From Norana najaformis (taxonomy: Eukaryota > Annelida > Clitellata > Crassiclitellata > Hormogastridae), in NCBI GenBank assembly GCA_964023275.1, contig OZ029915.1:40603238-40667237 (forward strand): 64,000 bases of DNA, read 5' to 3'. The position numbers and the translations under genes are program-made. This document shows positions 1 to 10,647 of the stretch, one piece after another (position 1 is the first letter of the stretch; each line of letters begins with the position of its first letter). The notes beneath the pieces are model-generated. The model saw nothing but the letters and a program-made list of their open reading frames with translations. It was not told the DNA's origin and ran no database searches.

Positions 1-1292
1 TGCCGGTAATTTCAAGAAGAAAATCTGTTCATTAATAAACATTGAAATGCTGTTAACAATTCCATATCAGATTGTTATTTTCTTACAAATTTAATAGCTG
101 CAACCAAAGTTAAATAAAATTTGTATCTGGGAACAAACAAATCAGAAAGATATTCAAATAAATTTGATAATCTCCAGTGGGCAACAGTGATATATATTAA
201 AATCTATTTTAAATGGCAAACTTATATCTGAAAGATGCCGATATCTAGTATAATAGATGCACATATGACTTTTGAAAGGTGTTGCACCAGATGTCATAGA
301 TGTATTTCATATTACGAAACTCTGGATTAAAATCAATCTGAACCAAAGTAATAATTCTGTAAAGATGGGTAACAGGATAAGCCTCTCACCCATCATGCAG
401 TAAAATAAGGCATAAAACACTTCTAAAAGCCTCTCAAGAGGGTATACATAACTGATGTATTAGAATTCCTTCTACAGTCTATTGCTATCAAACATTGAGA
501 GTCCACAGCTCCATGTATACAGGCTGTAAACAATTCTTGAAGGGACTCATCTTTTTCTTTGATGTGGTCATTATCTTAGATATAAAAGCCCCTTTGAACT
601 TAGCTTATTTGTACACCGGACATGTAACGCCAGACAATGGCGTGCTTGGCTCCGTGAAATGGCCATGGTATGCTACTTAAAACTGCATTTTGGTACATAA
701 AATATAAATATCCAGAAAACATATCTCAACTCTTCAGAGCAGAAAATAAGTCATAGGGTCCACTGCATAACCATAGATTGTAGTATATCTGTAGACTGTG
801 GGTTGGCCTTTAACCTTTGTGTCTGAGACTCAAATCTGTAGCGACAAATTGAAAGCGTTTTGATGGGGCATGCAACTCTAAAGGCAGTTTTCCCTTTTTG
901 AGGACTGCTGTTGTTTGCCTATCATTCCGAAGGACCATATATTTGAGGACTTATATAACAGTACTTGACATCACCAGGCTCTAAAATGAAAGAGACTAGC
1001 TTGTTATTGCAGTTGAACCATAACTACCCAGCTGGGTTATTTCAGAACCACAAAGGTTAGCCTAAGTGTCCTGTGCAGGAGTGAGTTAGCAACAGATCAT
1101 AATTTCAGAAAAGGTCCAGAGTTTTAGCAGAATTAGCGGTACATCTGGGTCCATCCCAAATGCTTCTGCTCATCGCCTGATTAAATAACGGCCAAAGTGT
1201 GTGCTGTCACTCAGCGATGTTACAACCGCCAGTCCGCTTATGATGACGGCTGGATATGCATGACAATATTTCCTAATCTGGAGTAAGCTTAC
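1..1292. other. AT-rich non-coding stretch
   Basis: I see no supported gene. Short open frames here are chance frames without motifs or splice context. No tandem array or inverted repeat stands out. Confidence 0.6.
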
Positions 1293-1452
1293 CATGGGAT
1301 GATGTCGGAGGTGTTACAGACACATCGGCCACGGATGCTCGGGTTGTCGGCCAGAGACCCACCAGGGCATAAATCATAAATGCCGACTTGCTGAGGTCTG
1401 CTAAACGTGATGAGATCAACAGCATCAGAAGCCATTGCCCTCGAGACGACAT
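1293..1452 (-). CDS. Candidate host coding exon with N-terminal hydrophobic segments
   Basis: On the minus strand an ATG at 1452 (context CTCAAGATGT) opens 53 codons that run straight into a strong splice donor, CATG|GTAAGC, with the last exon base at 1293. An acceptor-like TTTTAG just upstream ends at 1495, so a 1293-1494 exon with a short 5' UTR is possible. The peptide starts MSSRGQWLLMLLISS, then has a second hydrophobic stretch (AFMIYALVGLW) followed by a small-residue site TRASVADVS that would suit signal-peptide cleavage, so a secreted or membrane protein is the natural reading. I do not recognise a family and no following exon is identified. Beyond the donor the frame stops after five more codons. 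The block is CpG-richer than its surroundings. It could still be a chance ORF; the donor and the hydrophobic start are the only support. Confidence 0.33.
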
Positions 1453-1494
1453 CTTGAGACGAGACTCCTCACCGCCGCTGTGCACTGAAGTTCA

Positions 1495-1625
1495 CTAAAA
1501 TCAGACATAGAATATCCACTGTGAGAAGTAAGCTGCAGTAAGATAAGCAATTTTACACATACTACTACCTATCTCCACTGCCATGAAGCAAATATTGTGG
1601 CATGGTAGTCCGACCCACAAAGTCC
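1495..1625. other. Short non-coding spacer
   Basis: AT-rich sequence upstream of the candidate exon. Pyrimidine-rich pieces on the minus strand would suit an intron or 5' flank. Nothing else is visible. Confidence 0.4.
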
Positions 1626-2171
1626 GACCCACACCTCACAGTGGTGAGGGGGTGTAACAGTCAAGTAAGGGATTGCCTGCAGAGGCTATACCATCAGTGG
1701 TGAAGGCGTAAGCTGAAGTATCACCCAGGGCGCTTCGCGAGGTGGGAAGGCTCTGCAGGAACCCTGAAAAACTGGCTAACGTGGGCGGCGAAGGCCTGGG
1801 CAGCAGCGGGTCTTGCATCGGAGATCGGGCGGAGGATCGAAAATTACGACAACGGTTGATCACTGTTTAGGCTGGTCTATGGTGATAAATTCGCGATAGA
1901 CCGCCACTGCGAGGTGGAAAGGCAGGGGAATCTACCACCTCATTTTCCCAATGAGCATTATGGACGAATCAATTCAAGGAAAAGAATCGTCTACAATGCG
2001 ACCAACCCTCGTACCGAGGACGGTTGAAAAGAAGAGAAGAAGAAGAGGTGCCACTACCACGGAAGAGGTCTTCAAAGAAAAGGAAAGACAATTTTGTAAC
2101 AAGTTTTCGTTGTGCAAATAAGCATTTCTTTCGTACGGAAGCGGTAGGCGAATTAGTGTGAGTTCACTCAT
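1626..2171 (+). repeat. CpG-rich segment, possibly a LINE 5' leader
   Basis: This block has far more CG dinucleotides than the DNA on either side and contains a small basic ORF (1951-2121, 56 aa, beginning MSIMDESIQGKESS with a KKRRRRG basic patch and ending NKFSLCK). The abrupt edges and composition suggest an inserted element. The arrangement, a GC-rich leader followed by a short basic reading frame, resembles the 5' part of non-LTR elements, but I cannot match it to a family by eye. No reverse transcriptase or endonuclease follows it. It could equally be a CpG-island fragment of a host gene. Confidence 0.25.
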
Positions 2172-3272
2172 GCAGAGTAGCGAGTTAGTAATGTTTTATG
2201 TGAACTGGAAATTAGTTGACTTTCAGCGACTGCAATCCTCTGGTCAATATCTGGATGTCAACATCAGCCTAGGCTATATTCGATGCCTTGAAAGAAACGG
2301 TCTAGCTGGTGAATGCTGGTTCGGAAGCAGATGTGATAACACAAGGACATTGACAGACTGCGATTCTGTCTACGCTCTACTTGGCCTCAGTCAGCTGTGA
2401 GCTGAATTTTCCCTAATGTCTTTTGGCGAAGACAACCTCGAATGTGGGTTATAGAAACAATCTTTCACATGGACAGGAGATTTAATTATTCATCTTTCCA
2501 TGCCTATAAGAAAGTGCAAGAACGACCATACTAGCTTAAGTGGGGAGGGTAGCATAACTATCATATAAACTTAGATTAATATCAATGCTGGCTTAACACT
2601 GATAAGTAAGAGACATATTAGGTTAGATAAATCTTTAGTTATCTTATTTTACAAACACTGAATTGTCTACTAATAAACATAGGATAATTTTAACTCAATC
2701 AGCCCAGATTCTGTGTGGACCATGATGATATAGCGAAAATCAAGAGTCTCTATATCTTTCCAGGAGGTTTCAATATAGTAACTAGTCAGTAAGATCCAAC
2801 TGGCTGATTACTCTGGACAGAGCAGCGTTCACACTCCGTGCAAGATACAAAGCTTTCAAACAATCATTTCCTGAATCAATCTCTTCTCAGCATCTCCTTT
2901 ATCTCTGCAACGCCAAGCGCCATCTGTCTGTCTTCCTACATTGTTACTGAACATCGTTTGCAAACTGAACCTGACTTGATCACTGCCAAAAGGATTTTGC
3001 CCTGAGTGAGTGCATGTCCACAATTTGTTTCTCTGTCAATTTTCCAGTGCTCAAGAAATGTAGGACCTATAATAACAACTATGGCATCACATAATTAATA
3101 TCCAGTTGACTTTGCTTATAAATGTTATCTTAATATAATGAACAGATTGTCACAAAATACAGAAGAATATATACACAAAATATAGAAAAACAAACACTGT
3201 CGCATAAATCAACCAGTTCCTGCAGAATCAAGTCTGTTAGGATTAAGCCTAAGAATCTAATTTACTCCGGTT
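2172..3272. other. Non-coding stretch
   Basis: The small open frame at 2158-2400 has no recognisable motif. The rest is AT-rich sequence without repeats that I can define. Confidence 0.5.
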
Positions 3273-3605
3273 TCATTTCCTCATCTCTGTGAAGCAATTC
3301 TTAAAAACCGATAAATCAGCACAATTTTTTTCTGCTTTAAGTGATTTCCATCTGCCTATGGTTGGATCAGTGACAGAAATCTTGCTGGTTTTCTTGCCAA
3401 TATTCGTCTTCCACTGCCTGATTTTACTTTTAAAAAAACTCGCTTTCATCAGCTGCACATTTCGTTCATCGTTCTGTGCAAAGATGCAACATTCCGTCGA
3501 TCTCAAAGCATTTAAGCATTTGAGCAAAACTACAACTGACCAGTAGTATTCACTGATCAATGTGCGTTTTACCACTGTCTTCACCAGTTCAAAGTAACCC
3601 ACCAT
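3273..3605 (-). CDS. Unidentified 110-aa basic ORF
   Basis: An ATG at 3605 opens 110 codons on the minus strand. The product is lysine-rich and hydrophilic in its second half (SFFKSKIRQWKTN, TIGRWKSLKAEKN), with no signal peptide or membrane segment. The opposite strand is open over much of the same stretch (3289-3546), which weakens the case for coding. It lies about 200 bases from the fold-back element at 3822-3971 but shows no terminal repeats of its own. I do not recognise a family. It is either a fragment of an unknown mobile element or a chance frame. Confidence 0.18.
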   Translation of the reverse strand: MVGYFELVKTVVKRTLISEYYWSVVVLLKCLNALRSTECCIFAQNDERNVQLMKASFFKSKIRQWKTNIGKKTSKISVTDPTIGRWKSLKAEKNCADLSVFKNCFTEMRK

Positions 3606-3821
3606 TTTAAAAAATAAATCCAAATGCAGCAGGCCTACATATTACAAGTTTTAAGGGACATATTATAAAATTTAAAATTTAATAAGCAATGCAGGTTCGT
3701 TTTGTAGTCTAAATCAAATGTATCAGGTTTATGCAGTTTAACATAAAATACTGGAAATGTACATAATGCTGCTCAGAAAACCCACTCAGAAATGTTCCTA
3801 TTTCAAACATGCATAGTTATG

Positions 3822-3971
3822 AATTGTAATGGATTGTGACAAAATTTAAACTCATCTGTCATACCATAGTATAAGTGTACAAGACATGAATATTCATGAG
3901 TATATTCATGTCTCGTATACATACTATGGTACGACAGATGCGGTTAACTTTTGTCACAACCCATTACAATT
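3822..3971. repeat. 150-bp fold-back (palindromic) element
   Basis: The left arm begins AATTGTAATGGATTGTGACA and the right arm ends with its near-exact complement, TGTCACAACCCATTACAATT. Pairing continues inward through CATCTGTC-TACCATAGTAT to a centre made of overlapping ATGAATATTCATG and GAGTATATTCATG palindromes. The arms are about 75 bases with a handful of mismatches and one small gap. There is no coding potential. The structure fits a fold-back MITE, although I see no clear target-site duplication at its edges. Confidence 0.75.
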
Positions 3972-4530
3972 AGATGGTGTATTACAGTACTGTAGATGAT
4001 ACACAGTACCAACTTATTGGAACAGCTAGAGTTATTAATTAATATATTATAAACTGCACAACATTCTCTCGGCTCATTACAAACTTACTGTTATTATTAG
4101 TTATTCATCACTTGCTAAGTGCTGCATCTGACATTCACATCAGAGGCGTCTTTTTAGCCATACTGCAGAATTTATCACTCTCTTACACTTCCAATCTCCA
4201 CAGAAAATTTGCACTAACCTATCATTTTCTATCATAAAAGTTTCAACGCTAAGCTGAGAATAAAGCTTTTATGACATCTCCAGAACGGCTCAAGATCTAA
4301 TTATTAGAGTATAGAGTGACACCATAACAATAAGGCGTCTACCCTATTCCAAATTCTCAGTGCAACATTGATATGGCTAACTGTACACATAAAAGTCTAC
4401 TCAGCGGGTCATATTTCAGCACAAACTTCAGCCATCCCTATCACATCCATACGTTTTTGCCACGGTCATTAAGCTGGAATACAATACATATATTAATGCA
4501 CTTCCTTAAGTTTTATATAAATACTTTGTT
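3972..4530. other. Non-coding stretch
   Basis: AT-rich, with no repeat or coding frame that I can support. Confidence 0.5.
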
Positions 4531-4815
4531 GAAATACATATGTAACAAGCACACACACATGCCTGGTACATAAATATATGCATACTGTGTACATGCATAT
4601 ATAGGCCGAGTACATATATACTCAATACATACATACATACCAGGTACATACATATATGAATACCTAAGGCCTACACACCTGATACATACATACATACATA
4701 CACACGTACGTGCATACATACATACATACACACATACACACATACATACATATGTACGTACATACATACATACATACGTACATACATGCATACCTCATAT
4801 AAACATAAATACATA
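4531..4815. repeat. Degenerate CATA/TACA microsatellite
   Basis: Irregular runs of CATA, TACA, CACA and TATATG steps, interrupted by a GTACATA-rich motif recurring every 25-40 bases (for example CAGGTACATACATA). The long minus-strand open frame across it, full of VCMYVC, is a product of the repeat. Confidence 0.85.
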
Positions 4816-5400
4816 CACACACTTACTTAAAGACAGTCAGTTCTGTTCAAGTCAGAAGAGGAATGACATTAAAGACAAGAAATTCTTAATCATATTCAAA
4901 TAATTTATAGTGTAATGTAGCTATACACGTGTGTAACGTATTCTACACGCGTCAGCAAAAACCTCTGCAGATGTAGCAATATAGCACAAATCATATTAAT
5001 ATTTCCAAGCACATCGACACTATGCTGCAAGTCAACAAAACCAAAGCTGAAACATGCAGAATATTTCTCGAGGAAGAAATGACCGAGATGAATAATGAAT
5101 GCAACCAATGTGGAATTGGATTCCTTACCCCACCCAGAAGGAGTGACAATGAACAAATATGAAGGAATGGCATCAGCACAAAGACATCAATCATTAATCA
5201 AGAAGGAGCTTTTCTCCAGCTGCTCAACACTTAAATGGATCTTAAATAAAGAAGAGTCACCCATTTCCAAGTCATCAAAGGGCTTTCCTAGACTGATCGC
5301 TGCTAGAGACAGTTAACGGGTTACACTGCAGTGGTCATTCTGGCTTTTTATGCAGTAAAAGCAAAGCTCCCGCATCTGATACTGGAACGTAGAGAGGTAC
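4816..5400. other. Non-coding stretch
   Basis: Several overlapping short frames exist on both strands (4905-5316), none with a motif or splice context. I do not support a gene. Confidence 0.45.
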
Positions 5401-5433
5401 TCATTTTCTGCTCATTTTCTGCTCATTTTCTGC
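5401..5433. repeat. Triplicated 11-bp unit
   Basis: Three perfect head-to-tail copies of TCATTTTCTGC, followed by a partial fourth. It lies just upstream of a LINE 3' end. Confidence 0.85.
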
Positions 5434-5449
5434 TCATCAGCCAGAAACG

Positions 5450-5716
5450 GGGAAAGGATGACCTTTGGAATTCATTGCCAAGTTCTATTCGTTCAGTCAG
5501 TTCTGTGATGTCATTCAGGTCTAAGCCAAAGGCACATCTCTTTCAAATCACTTGCCCACCATAGCCTGGCTTCTGGTTTCTCCGACCCATCGGAATTTGA
5601 CCCAGTTACTCCAATGGTACATGATTTTTGACTACGATTTTGACTTGAAGCGACCATCAATTGATGCCTTGAGCATTATGATAACGGCGCTACAGAAGTC
5701 ATTAGATTAGATTAGA
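5450..5716 (+). mobile_element. LINE 3' end with TTAGA tail
   Basis: The plus strand reads as the C-terminal end of a non-LTR reverse transcriptase ORF (LWNSLPSSIRSV, then FRSKPKAHLFQI), followed by a 3' UTR containing CCATCAATTGATGCCTTGAG and GGCGCTACAGAAGTC, ending in a short (TTAGA) tail. The same tail module recurs at 30455, 31850, 32023, 41690 and 57290, so it is a dispersed LINE family whose copies are 5'-truncated, as is usual for target-primed integration. Only the last 30 or so residues are present. Confidence 0.7.
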
Positions 5717-5859
5717 ATTGGATATGGTATCAGTGCATCACATGTCTTGCCGTTACTTCCGGGTACCAACATTATACTGATAGCTTGGACCCGGTACCAA
5801 ATTACACTGCTTGGTGACAGACAAATATGCATAACAACTTGCTTCTGTTCATTATTTGA

Positions 5860-5925
5860 ACTCTGCTCAGCAGGTTTGAACCCTCAGTTTGCTAGATCAC
5901 AGACCATGAACCTTTATTATGCTAA
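5860..5925 (-). repeat. Degenerate tRNA-like SINE head
   Basis: On the minus strand a B-box-like GGTTCAAACC (plus 5873-5882) lies within a tRNA-like context (GGTCTGTGATCTAG upstream). There is no foldable cloverleaf and no anticodon arm I would trust, so this is at most a fragment of a tRNA-derived SINE. Confidence 0.3.
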
Positions 5926-6299
5926 CTTTTAATTACAGCATTAAGATTTACCACAGAATCTAATATGAAAAAACATCTTCAGGATACATGCATATTTAGT
6001 CAGTAATTTTCTTAACTTCTTAATTCAAATCCATCACCTACACTGAAAGGAATCGATCAAAATGCTCTCTACCTACAGGTATAACTGTTTAGAGCAGCTT
6101 CAGTTTCAAATGACAAATGCATAAGGTTCGTCAAAGCTTTTAGTGCTACATTATACTGCTTGACATTCATAATGTAGATTACTTCTGACACTGAAATAGA
6201 CAGACCCGCTTACTCGCGGTTGTTGGGAGCAAAATCACCATGATCATGTGTTAATGAACTGTGGCTCAAGAGGACCACGCTGAAACACATTAATGTATT
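5926..6299. other. Non-coding stretch
   Basis: Nothing definable is visible. Confidence 0.45.
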
Positions 6300-6430
6300 T
6301 TTATGTCTTAGTGTCGCTAGTAAGCTCAGATACAGGATGTCTGATGTAAAGGCACTTGCACTTTAGCCTCCCACCAGACAATTTTGCCCAATTACTTTGG
6401 AAGGCCACATTGATCTCTTGCTACAGGCAA
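6300..6430. repeat. Interspersed repeat shared with 54100-54250
   Basis: The segment with CACCAGACAATTTTGCCCAA and GGAAGGCCACATT matches 54200-54250 (GCCAGACAATTCTGTC, AAAGGCCACTGT), and both are preceded by a GGCACTTGCA/GGCACATGCA motif. This indicates two diverged copies of one short repeat family with no coding content. Confidence 0.45.
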
Positions 6431-8446
6431 AAGTGATTGTGATTTAACACCTGAAAATTTATGTTTCTGGTTACATTCACAGTTACTGTTCACAGGTATT
6501 ACTTAAAGCGTAAAGTCCCTGCATTGGATTGCCACGCCTATCAGTACACAGCTGTTTTAGTCCAGGCAGATAGCAGCTAAACTCCAGCCAGTATTTGCTA
6601 GACTGGCTATGGCAGGCAGGGGCACAAATACCATAATGATTATCTCAGCTACAGCTGGTACAGCTGGTGTAGTTGAAATCTCAGTGTGTCTTGTAAAAGC
6701 TGTTACGAGATGTAATGTGAATGAAAGGCTTTCCAGTTTCAATGGTGACTACTGTTGTAATGGTAATCGCATTTTTCTAGCATCATAAGTATTTAAGTTG
6801 TTCCTGTTGTTGTGTCTGCGCTTCAACCAACTGACCTTCAATCTCAGGAATGAATATCCCTCAGTCATGTATTGTAGAACGCAGCATATCCAGCTGCTGT
6901 TTACCCTAACCTACATTACCTGCTACTTACACAGTTAATAAAAATGAACTTATAGGAAGCATAAAAATTGAATACTTAGTTTCAAAGTTAAACCATTTAT
7001 CAAGAAAAAGACTGCCAGTACTTAATGACAGTGCATGCGAGATTAATTAGTTAATTAAACTATCAGCATAAAGAAACTGATATGAAAACTTCTTGTCTCA
7101 GTTGTAATGCAAGTTGAACAAAGAAACACAGAAATAATAAGTTTACTTGAGAATTTGCCCAGAATAAAGTCCTTTACACATAACTAACCTTTTGGGCTAA
7201 ACACTTCAAAAGAATATGCCAGCAGCAAATAATGGATCAATAGTTAAATGTGAGGCAAAACTCAAAACCCCCACAGAGGTACGTGCACAAATTATTATGC
7301 CCCGGCACTCATTTTGCTTAATGCACGAGAGGGGAAACAAGACAGTCATGTAACTACGCGGAGAACAAAAAAGGCCCAATAAGATAAAGCACTTCCAAGT
7401 GCAAACTACCAGTGTTGACACAGTATACAGCAAAGCCCAAAGGAAGCTGAACAGTGTAAAAGTTAGGGAGAAAGGGCTTCTGTACTCCCGAGTTCGGATA
7501 GTAATTTTCCAAAGGATGTTAAATTTGATTAGGATGCAATTCCTTGGAGGATTCTTGATAGCTAATGCTGCGGATAAGCCAGTGACACTAACGCACTCAG
7601 CCAGACATTAAACGAATCAAGCACGTTAGCTTTTCCAATTCAACGAGTTACAGATCAGGGAAACTATGACGTGGACAACATCCATAATGCAACATGACTT
7701 GAAGAATTTATGAAGCGTTACTCTGGCAGAGTGGCGAAATAAAAGACTCATGACATGTCTGCTCATCACTGATAATAAATAGCCTGCTTTATCTCTGTCA
7801 GTTCAATGATGTGGAATAAAAGAATTCTGACAGTCGTTTCATCCCATACAATGCAACGCATGTTCATGAGTTACCTCAAACTCCGGGAAAGTAGTTTTAC
7901 CCTTTTAACACTATAAGATGTCACAACAACGTGCTTCTGAAGAATGCTACATTTACTCACACTTTCACAGCATACAATAAAACTGAACAGAAAACCAGAT
8001 CAAATTCTTATAAACTGGCAAGAAATTAAATAAGAAAATCCTTTAAAATTTAACTAAAACATTGGCTGTGGACTAGAGGATATTTTAGCTAAATAGTTCT
8101 GAACTATCGCTTACAAGCAAAAGATTGGCTGTGTGTGCATTGCTTGACAGATGATATATTTCCCAGAAATACCATTTGTGCCCTGACCAGACCGTTCTTC
8201 CACTTCTACCCAGGGGAGCTTAAAGATTTGAACTGCACAAATAAGGAAAATAACAAGCAATATTATGACGCTCTATAAATCATCTTATTATTATTATTAG
8301 CAGAAGCAAAGGTCAAATATTTTGGAAAGCAATGTCTTTGGTTTTTGAGTTGAATGTTGGACCGTAAATGGGTGATCTGGTAAGTGGGTGAGATGAAGTA
8401 AAACACTTGCATAATCCTGGTGAGATCAGACCAACTTAGGGGCAGC
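6431..8446. other. Non-coding stretch
   Basis: About 2 kb of AT-rich sequence. Short frames at 6557-6742, 7206-7433 and 7399-7611 lack motifs, Kozak context and splice signals that fit together. I see no gene or defined repeat. Confidence 0.5.
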
Positions 8447-8534
8447 ATCCTAATTAATCTAATTAATTAAAGTAATTTAATTTAATTTAATTTAATTAAT
8501 TAAATTAATTAATTAATCTAATTAATTTCAGGAT
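8447..8534. repeat. AT-only near-palindrome
   Basis: The block opens ATCCTAATTAATCTAATTAA and closes with the near-complement TTAATCTAATTAATTTCAGGAT, and between them is almost pure AATTA/TTTAA. It can fold into a long AT hairpin. Confidence 0.65.
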
Positions 8535-9070
8535 ATGAGAAATTCAGCAGAGAAATGATGCACTGCGATACTGCTGTGTGTTGAAATGAAGCTAATATTG
8601 CCCAGATTTTATGCGATAAATGAGGAAAACAGCATAGCAAGGATTACACAATGCACAATATCTCTTATACTAAATATGAGCCAATGATGGCCAGGGCACT
8701 TACTGGTAATTGTAATCATAACTGTAATGATGACAATTTATACAGCATCAAAAGTAGTGAGCTACTTTTATGGTGCTTTACAATGACAGTTGTCAGAACA
8801 AGTACTAAGAGTTGCATGATCAATTCTGAATACAGTAAAAAATTCATCGTCCTTCAGTCCAGAAACTGAATACAAGTCTTGCAACACAACCCACAATCAA
8901 ATTAGCCAAGCACTGTTGTTATATTATTGCCAGCAATCAGTGGCATTTTGAAGATTACCTGAAACAATAGACAACCTATTTTTCTGTTATGACGGCAGAA
9001 ACATCGCACTACTTGTCAGTCACTGTATTAAATTTCCAATTTTAAAACCAAGCAGCACTCTAAGTCCAAG
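8535..9070. other. Non-coding stretch
   Basis: No supported gene. The 8651-8869 frame has no motif. Confidence 0.5.
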
Positions 9071-9100
9071 TCCATCTAAGTCCATCTAAGTCCATCTAAT
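9071..9100. repeat. 10-bp tandem triplet
   Basis: Three copies of TCCATCTAAG, the last with one change, in otherwise unremarkable AT-rich DNA. Confidence 0.8.
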
Positions 9101-9379
9101 TGGGAAAATTCCATTAGCACCATTACTGGCAGAAGTGAACCAACTGACAGTTGCCTCTAAGTATAATCGCATTCTGAATGACAATCCGTCTGACAGAACG
9201 TCAGTCGACATCAGGGAGGTCATAAAATGTAAACATTACATTACATTACATTTGGATATACTCCTGCTTCTGTCTTACTTGAGACAGGTCCAGGATTTCA
9301 AGTAGGAGATGGTAAAGAGATGGTGGAGTCAGGGGCAATGGCTAATGATAATTGCCTCTCATTCGCATACAACAGGAGC

Positions 9380-9440
9380 AGGACCTTTAAACTGTCACAT
9401 TTGATGCTGGGCATGTTACTCTCGTTATTATTATTATCAT
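9380..9440. repeat. Dispersed copy of the 11.3-kb repeat unit
   Basis: The string GGACCTTTAAACTGTCACAT followed by TTGATGCTGGGCATG and a TTATTATT run recurs at 11289-11345 with two or three changes, and its first half again near 11452. The unit is therefore present three times within 2 kb. Confidence 0.75.
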
Positions 9441-9574
9441 TATCCACTGAAACAGCTACCCAGATTACTTCATAGATGTCGTTCAACAATCTGCATTTAT
9501 GGCAATCACGTATGGCGGGACTACTGTATATTTAAAACTTAGTGCACCATTGTTTGATGTTTATTATTAATATT

Positions 9575-9745
9575 ACAAGTAGTAGTAGTAGTAGTAGTAG
9601 TATTAATAATAATAATAATAATGATAATAATATTATTATTATCATTATTATTATTATTATTAATCTTGAGTGCTTTGTAGGCGAAATAAATGAATAAGTT
9701 AATGAATAAATGCATAAATAAATAAATAAATAATAATAATGGTAA
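9575..9745. repeat. Mixed trinucleotide and tetranucleotide microsatellite
   Basis: Runs of AGT, AAT/ATT and AAATA follow one another. The minus-strand frame across them (poly-Leu/Ile) is an artefact of the repeat. Confidence 0.85.
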
Positions 9746-9766
9746 CAGTAGTGAATTAGTTTCAAA

Positions 9767-10000
9767 TCAATAATCCAACTTATCATCCTGGCACATCAGA
9801 AAGGCATGCCGAAATGGAGCCTCCTCGTCCTTTAGGACTTCGTTGAAGCCCTGGCGGAGAGTGATATCGTGCGGGTTCTCTTTACAGCCCATGAATTTTT
9901 TCAGTTCAAACTGGTAAGGGTTGCTCTGGTTCTGTGTGTTTTGGGGTTGACTGTAAGCTTGTTCGTGGTCTTGTCTTTAAGCGCAGTGGTTAAGAAGCAA
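9767..10000 (-). pseudogene. Unidentified open frame with conserved-looking peptide
   Basis: The minus strand between about 9990 and 9767 holds a frame with ordinary protein-like composition, including FMGCKENPHDITLRQGF and a final stretch EEAPFRHAFLMCQDDKLDY before a stop at 9767-9769. It lies immediately downstream of the 183-codon ORF at 10008-10559 and in a different frame. The charged, low-Leu composition is not that of a simple repeat, so this is probably a remnant of a real protein. I cannot name the family; a mobile-element structural protein is my best guess. Confidence 0.35.
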
Positions 10001-10007
10001 CCCTGAG

Positions 10008-10559
10008 TCAGCGGTCGCTTAAGTGTAGAACGTTCTGCCGGCATTTCTTCGACGTACCACAAGGTCTTCCGGAGTGGATCGGACGAACATCCAACATCTC
10101 CAACTCCCTCCTCTTAGTCGCCATCGTCGTCTGCTTCGATGGCACCTGCGTCGTGGCTTCACTGACCTGAGCGCCGACGTCTCCTCGACCGTGACCCACC
10201 GGCTGACCGTCATGCACTGCGGCTCCTTGACAATGAGGACCGGTTAGGACCCGTCGGCTGGGTCTCGTCGACCAGCTCCAGGCTCTCTCTGCTTCTTTAA
10301 TCTCGGCTACAGGCACCGCCTTCTCTCCTTCTTTGATTTCGGCTGTAGGTGCCGTCTTCTTCTTCAATGTATTCTTGTCAATGAAGATCTTAATTTGCGA
10401 GCAGATACGCTCGCTCGCAGCACTGAGTGCGATTTCTGAGATCATGAATTCGTCTGACTGCCTCTTCTGAACTAAATCCTTCAGGTCTCGTTGGTCTTTT
10501 TTCCCGTTAACCTCTGTTAATGCTTCGTCATAACTGAAGTCGATCACTTCTTCTTCCAT
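10008..10559 (-). CDS. Unidentified 183-aa ORF, acidic N-terminus
   Basis: An ATG at 10559 opens a 183-codon frame. Residues 1-65 are strongly charged and probably helical (MEEEVIDFSYDEALTEV, then KKDQRDLKDLVQKRQ). Residues 66-95 carry a short internal duplication with the pattern APTAEIKEGEKAV / VPVAEIKEAERAW. The C-terminal half is rich in Arg, Gly and His and looks out of frame with whatever the ORF once encoded. It follows directly after a LINE C-terminal fragment on the same strand (10648-11013), separated by a duplicated CTGTTCTC(A/G)GTTAGGTAGA motif. G+C is higher than in the neighbourhood. There is no recognisable catalytic motif. It is likely part of a mobile element, perhaps an ORF1 or other structural product. 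Confidence 0.35.
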   Translation of the reverse strand: MEEEVIDFSYDEALTEVNGKKDQRDLKDLVQKRQSDEFMISEIALSAASERICSQIKIFIDKNTLKKKTAPTAEIKEGEKAVPVAEIKEAERAWSWSTRPSRRVLTGPHCQGAAVHDGQPVGHGRGDVGAQVSEATTQVPSKQTTMATKRRELEMLDVRPIHSGRPCGTSKKCRQNVLHLSDR

Positions 10560-10647
10560 CGATGGAAGGTCAAATGGAGAAAACTGTTCTCAGTTAGGTA
10601 GACAACTGTTCTCGGTTAGGTAGAAGACAATGGAAATGTCGAGGAAA

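Noticed and set aside
4513-4791. Cysteine/tyrosine-rich minus ORF (VCMYVC)
   Set aside because: Translation of a CATA/TACA microsatellite.
5860-5925. Functional tRNA gene
   Set aside because: Only a B box is convincing; no cloverleaf. The same applies to 21680-21745 and 41595-41640.
9532-9786. Hydrophobic Ile/Leu/Tyr-rich minus ORF
   Set aside because: Product of AAT/AGT trinucleotide runs.
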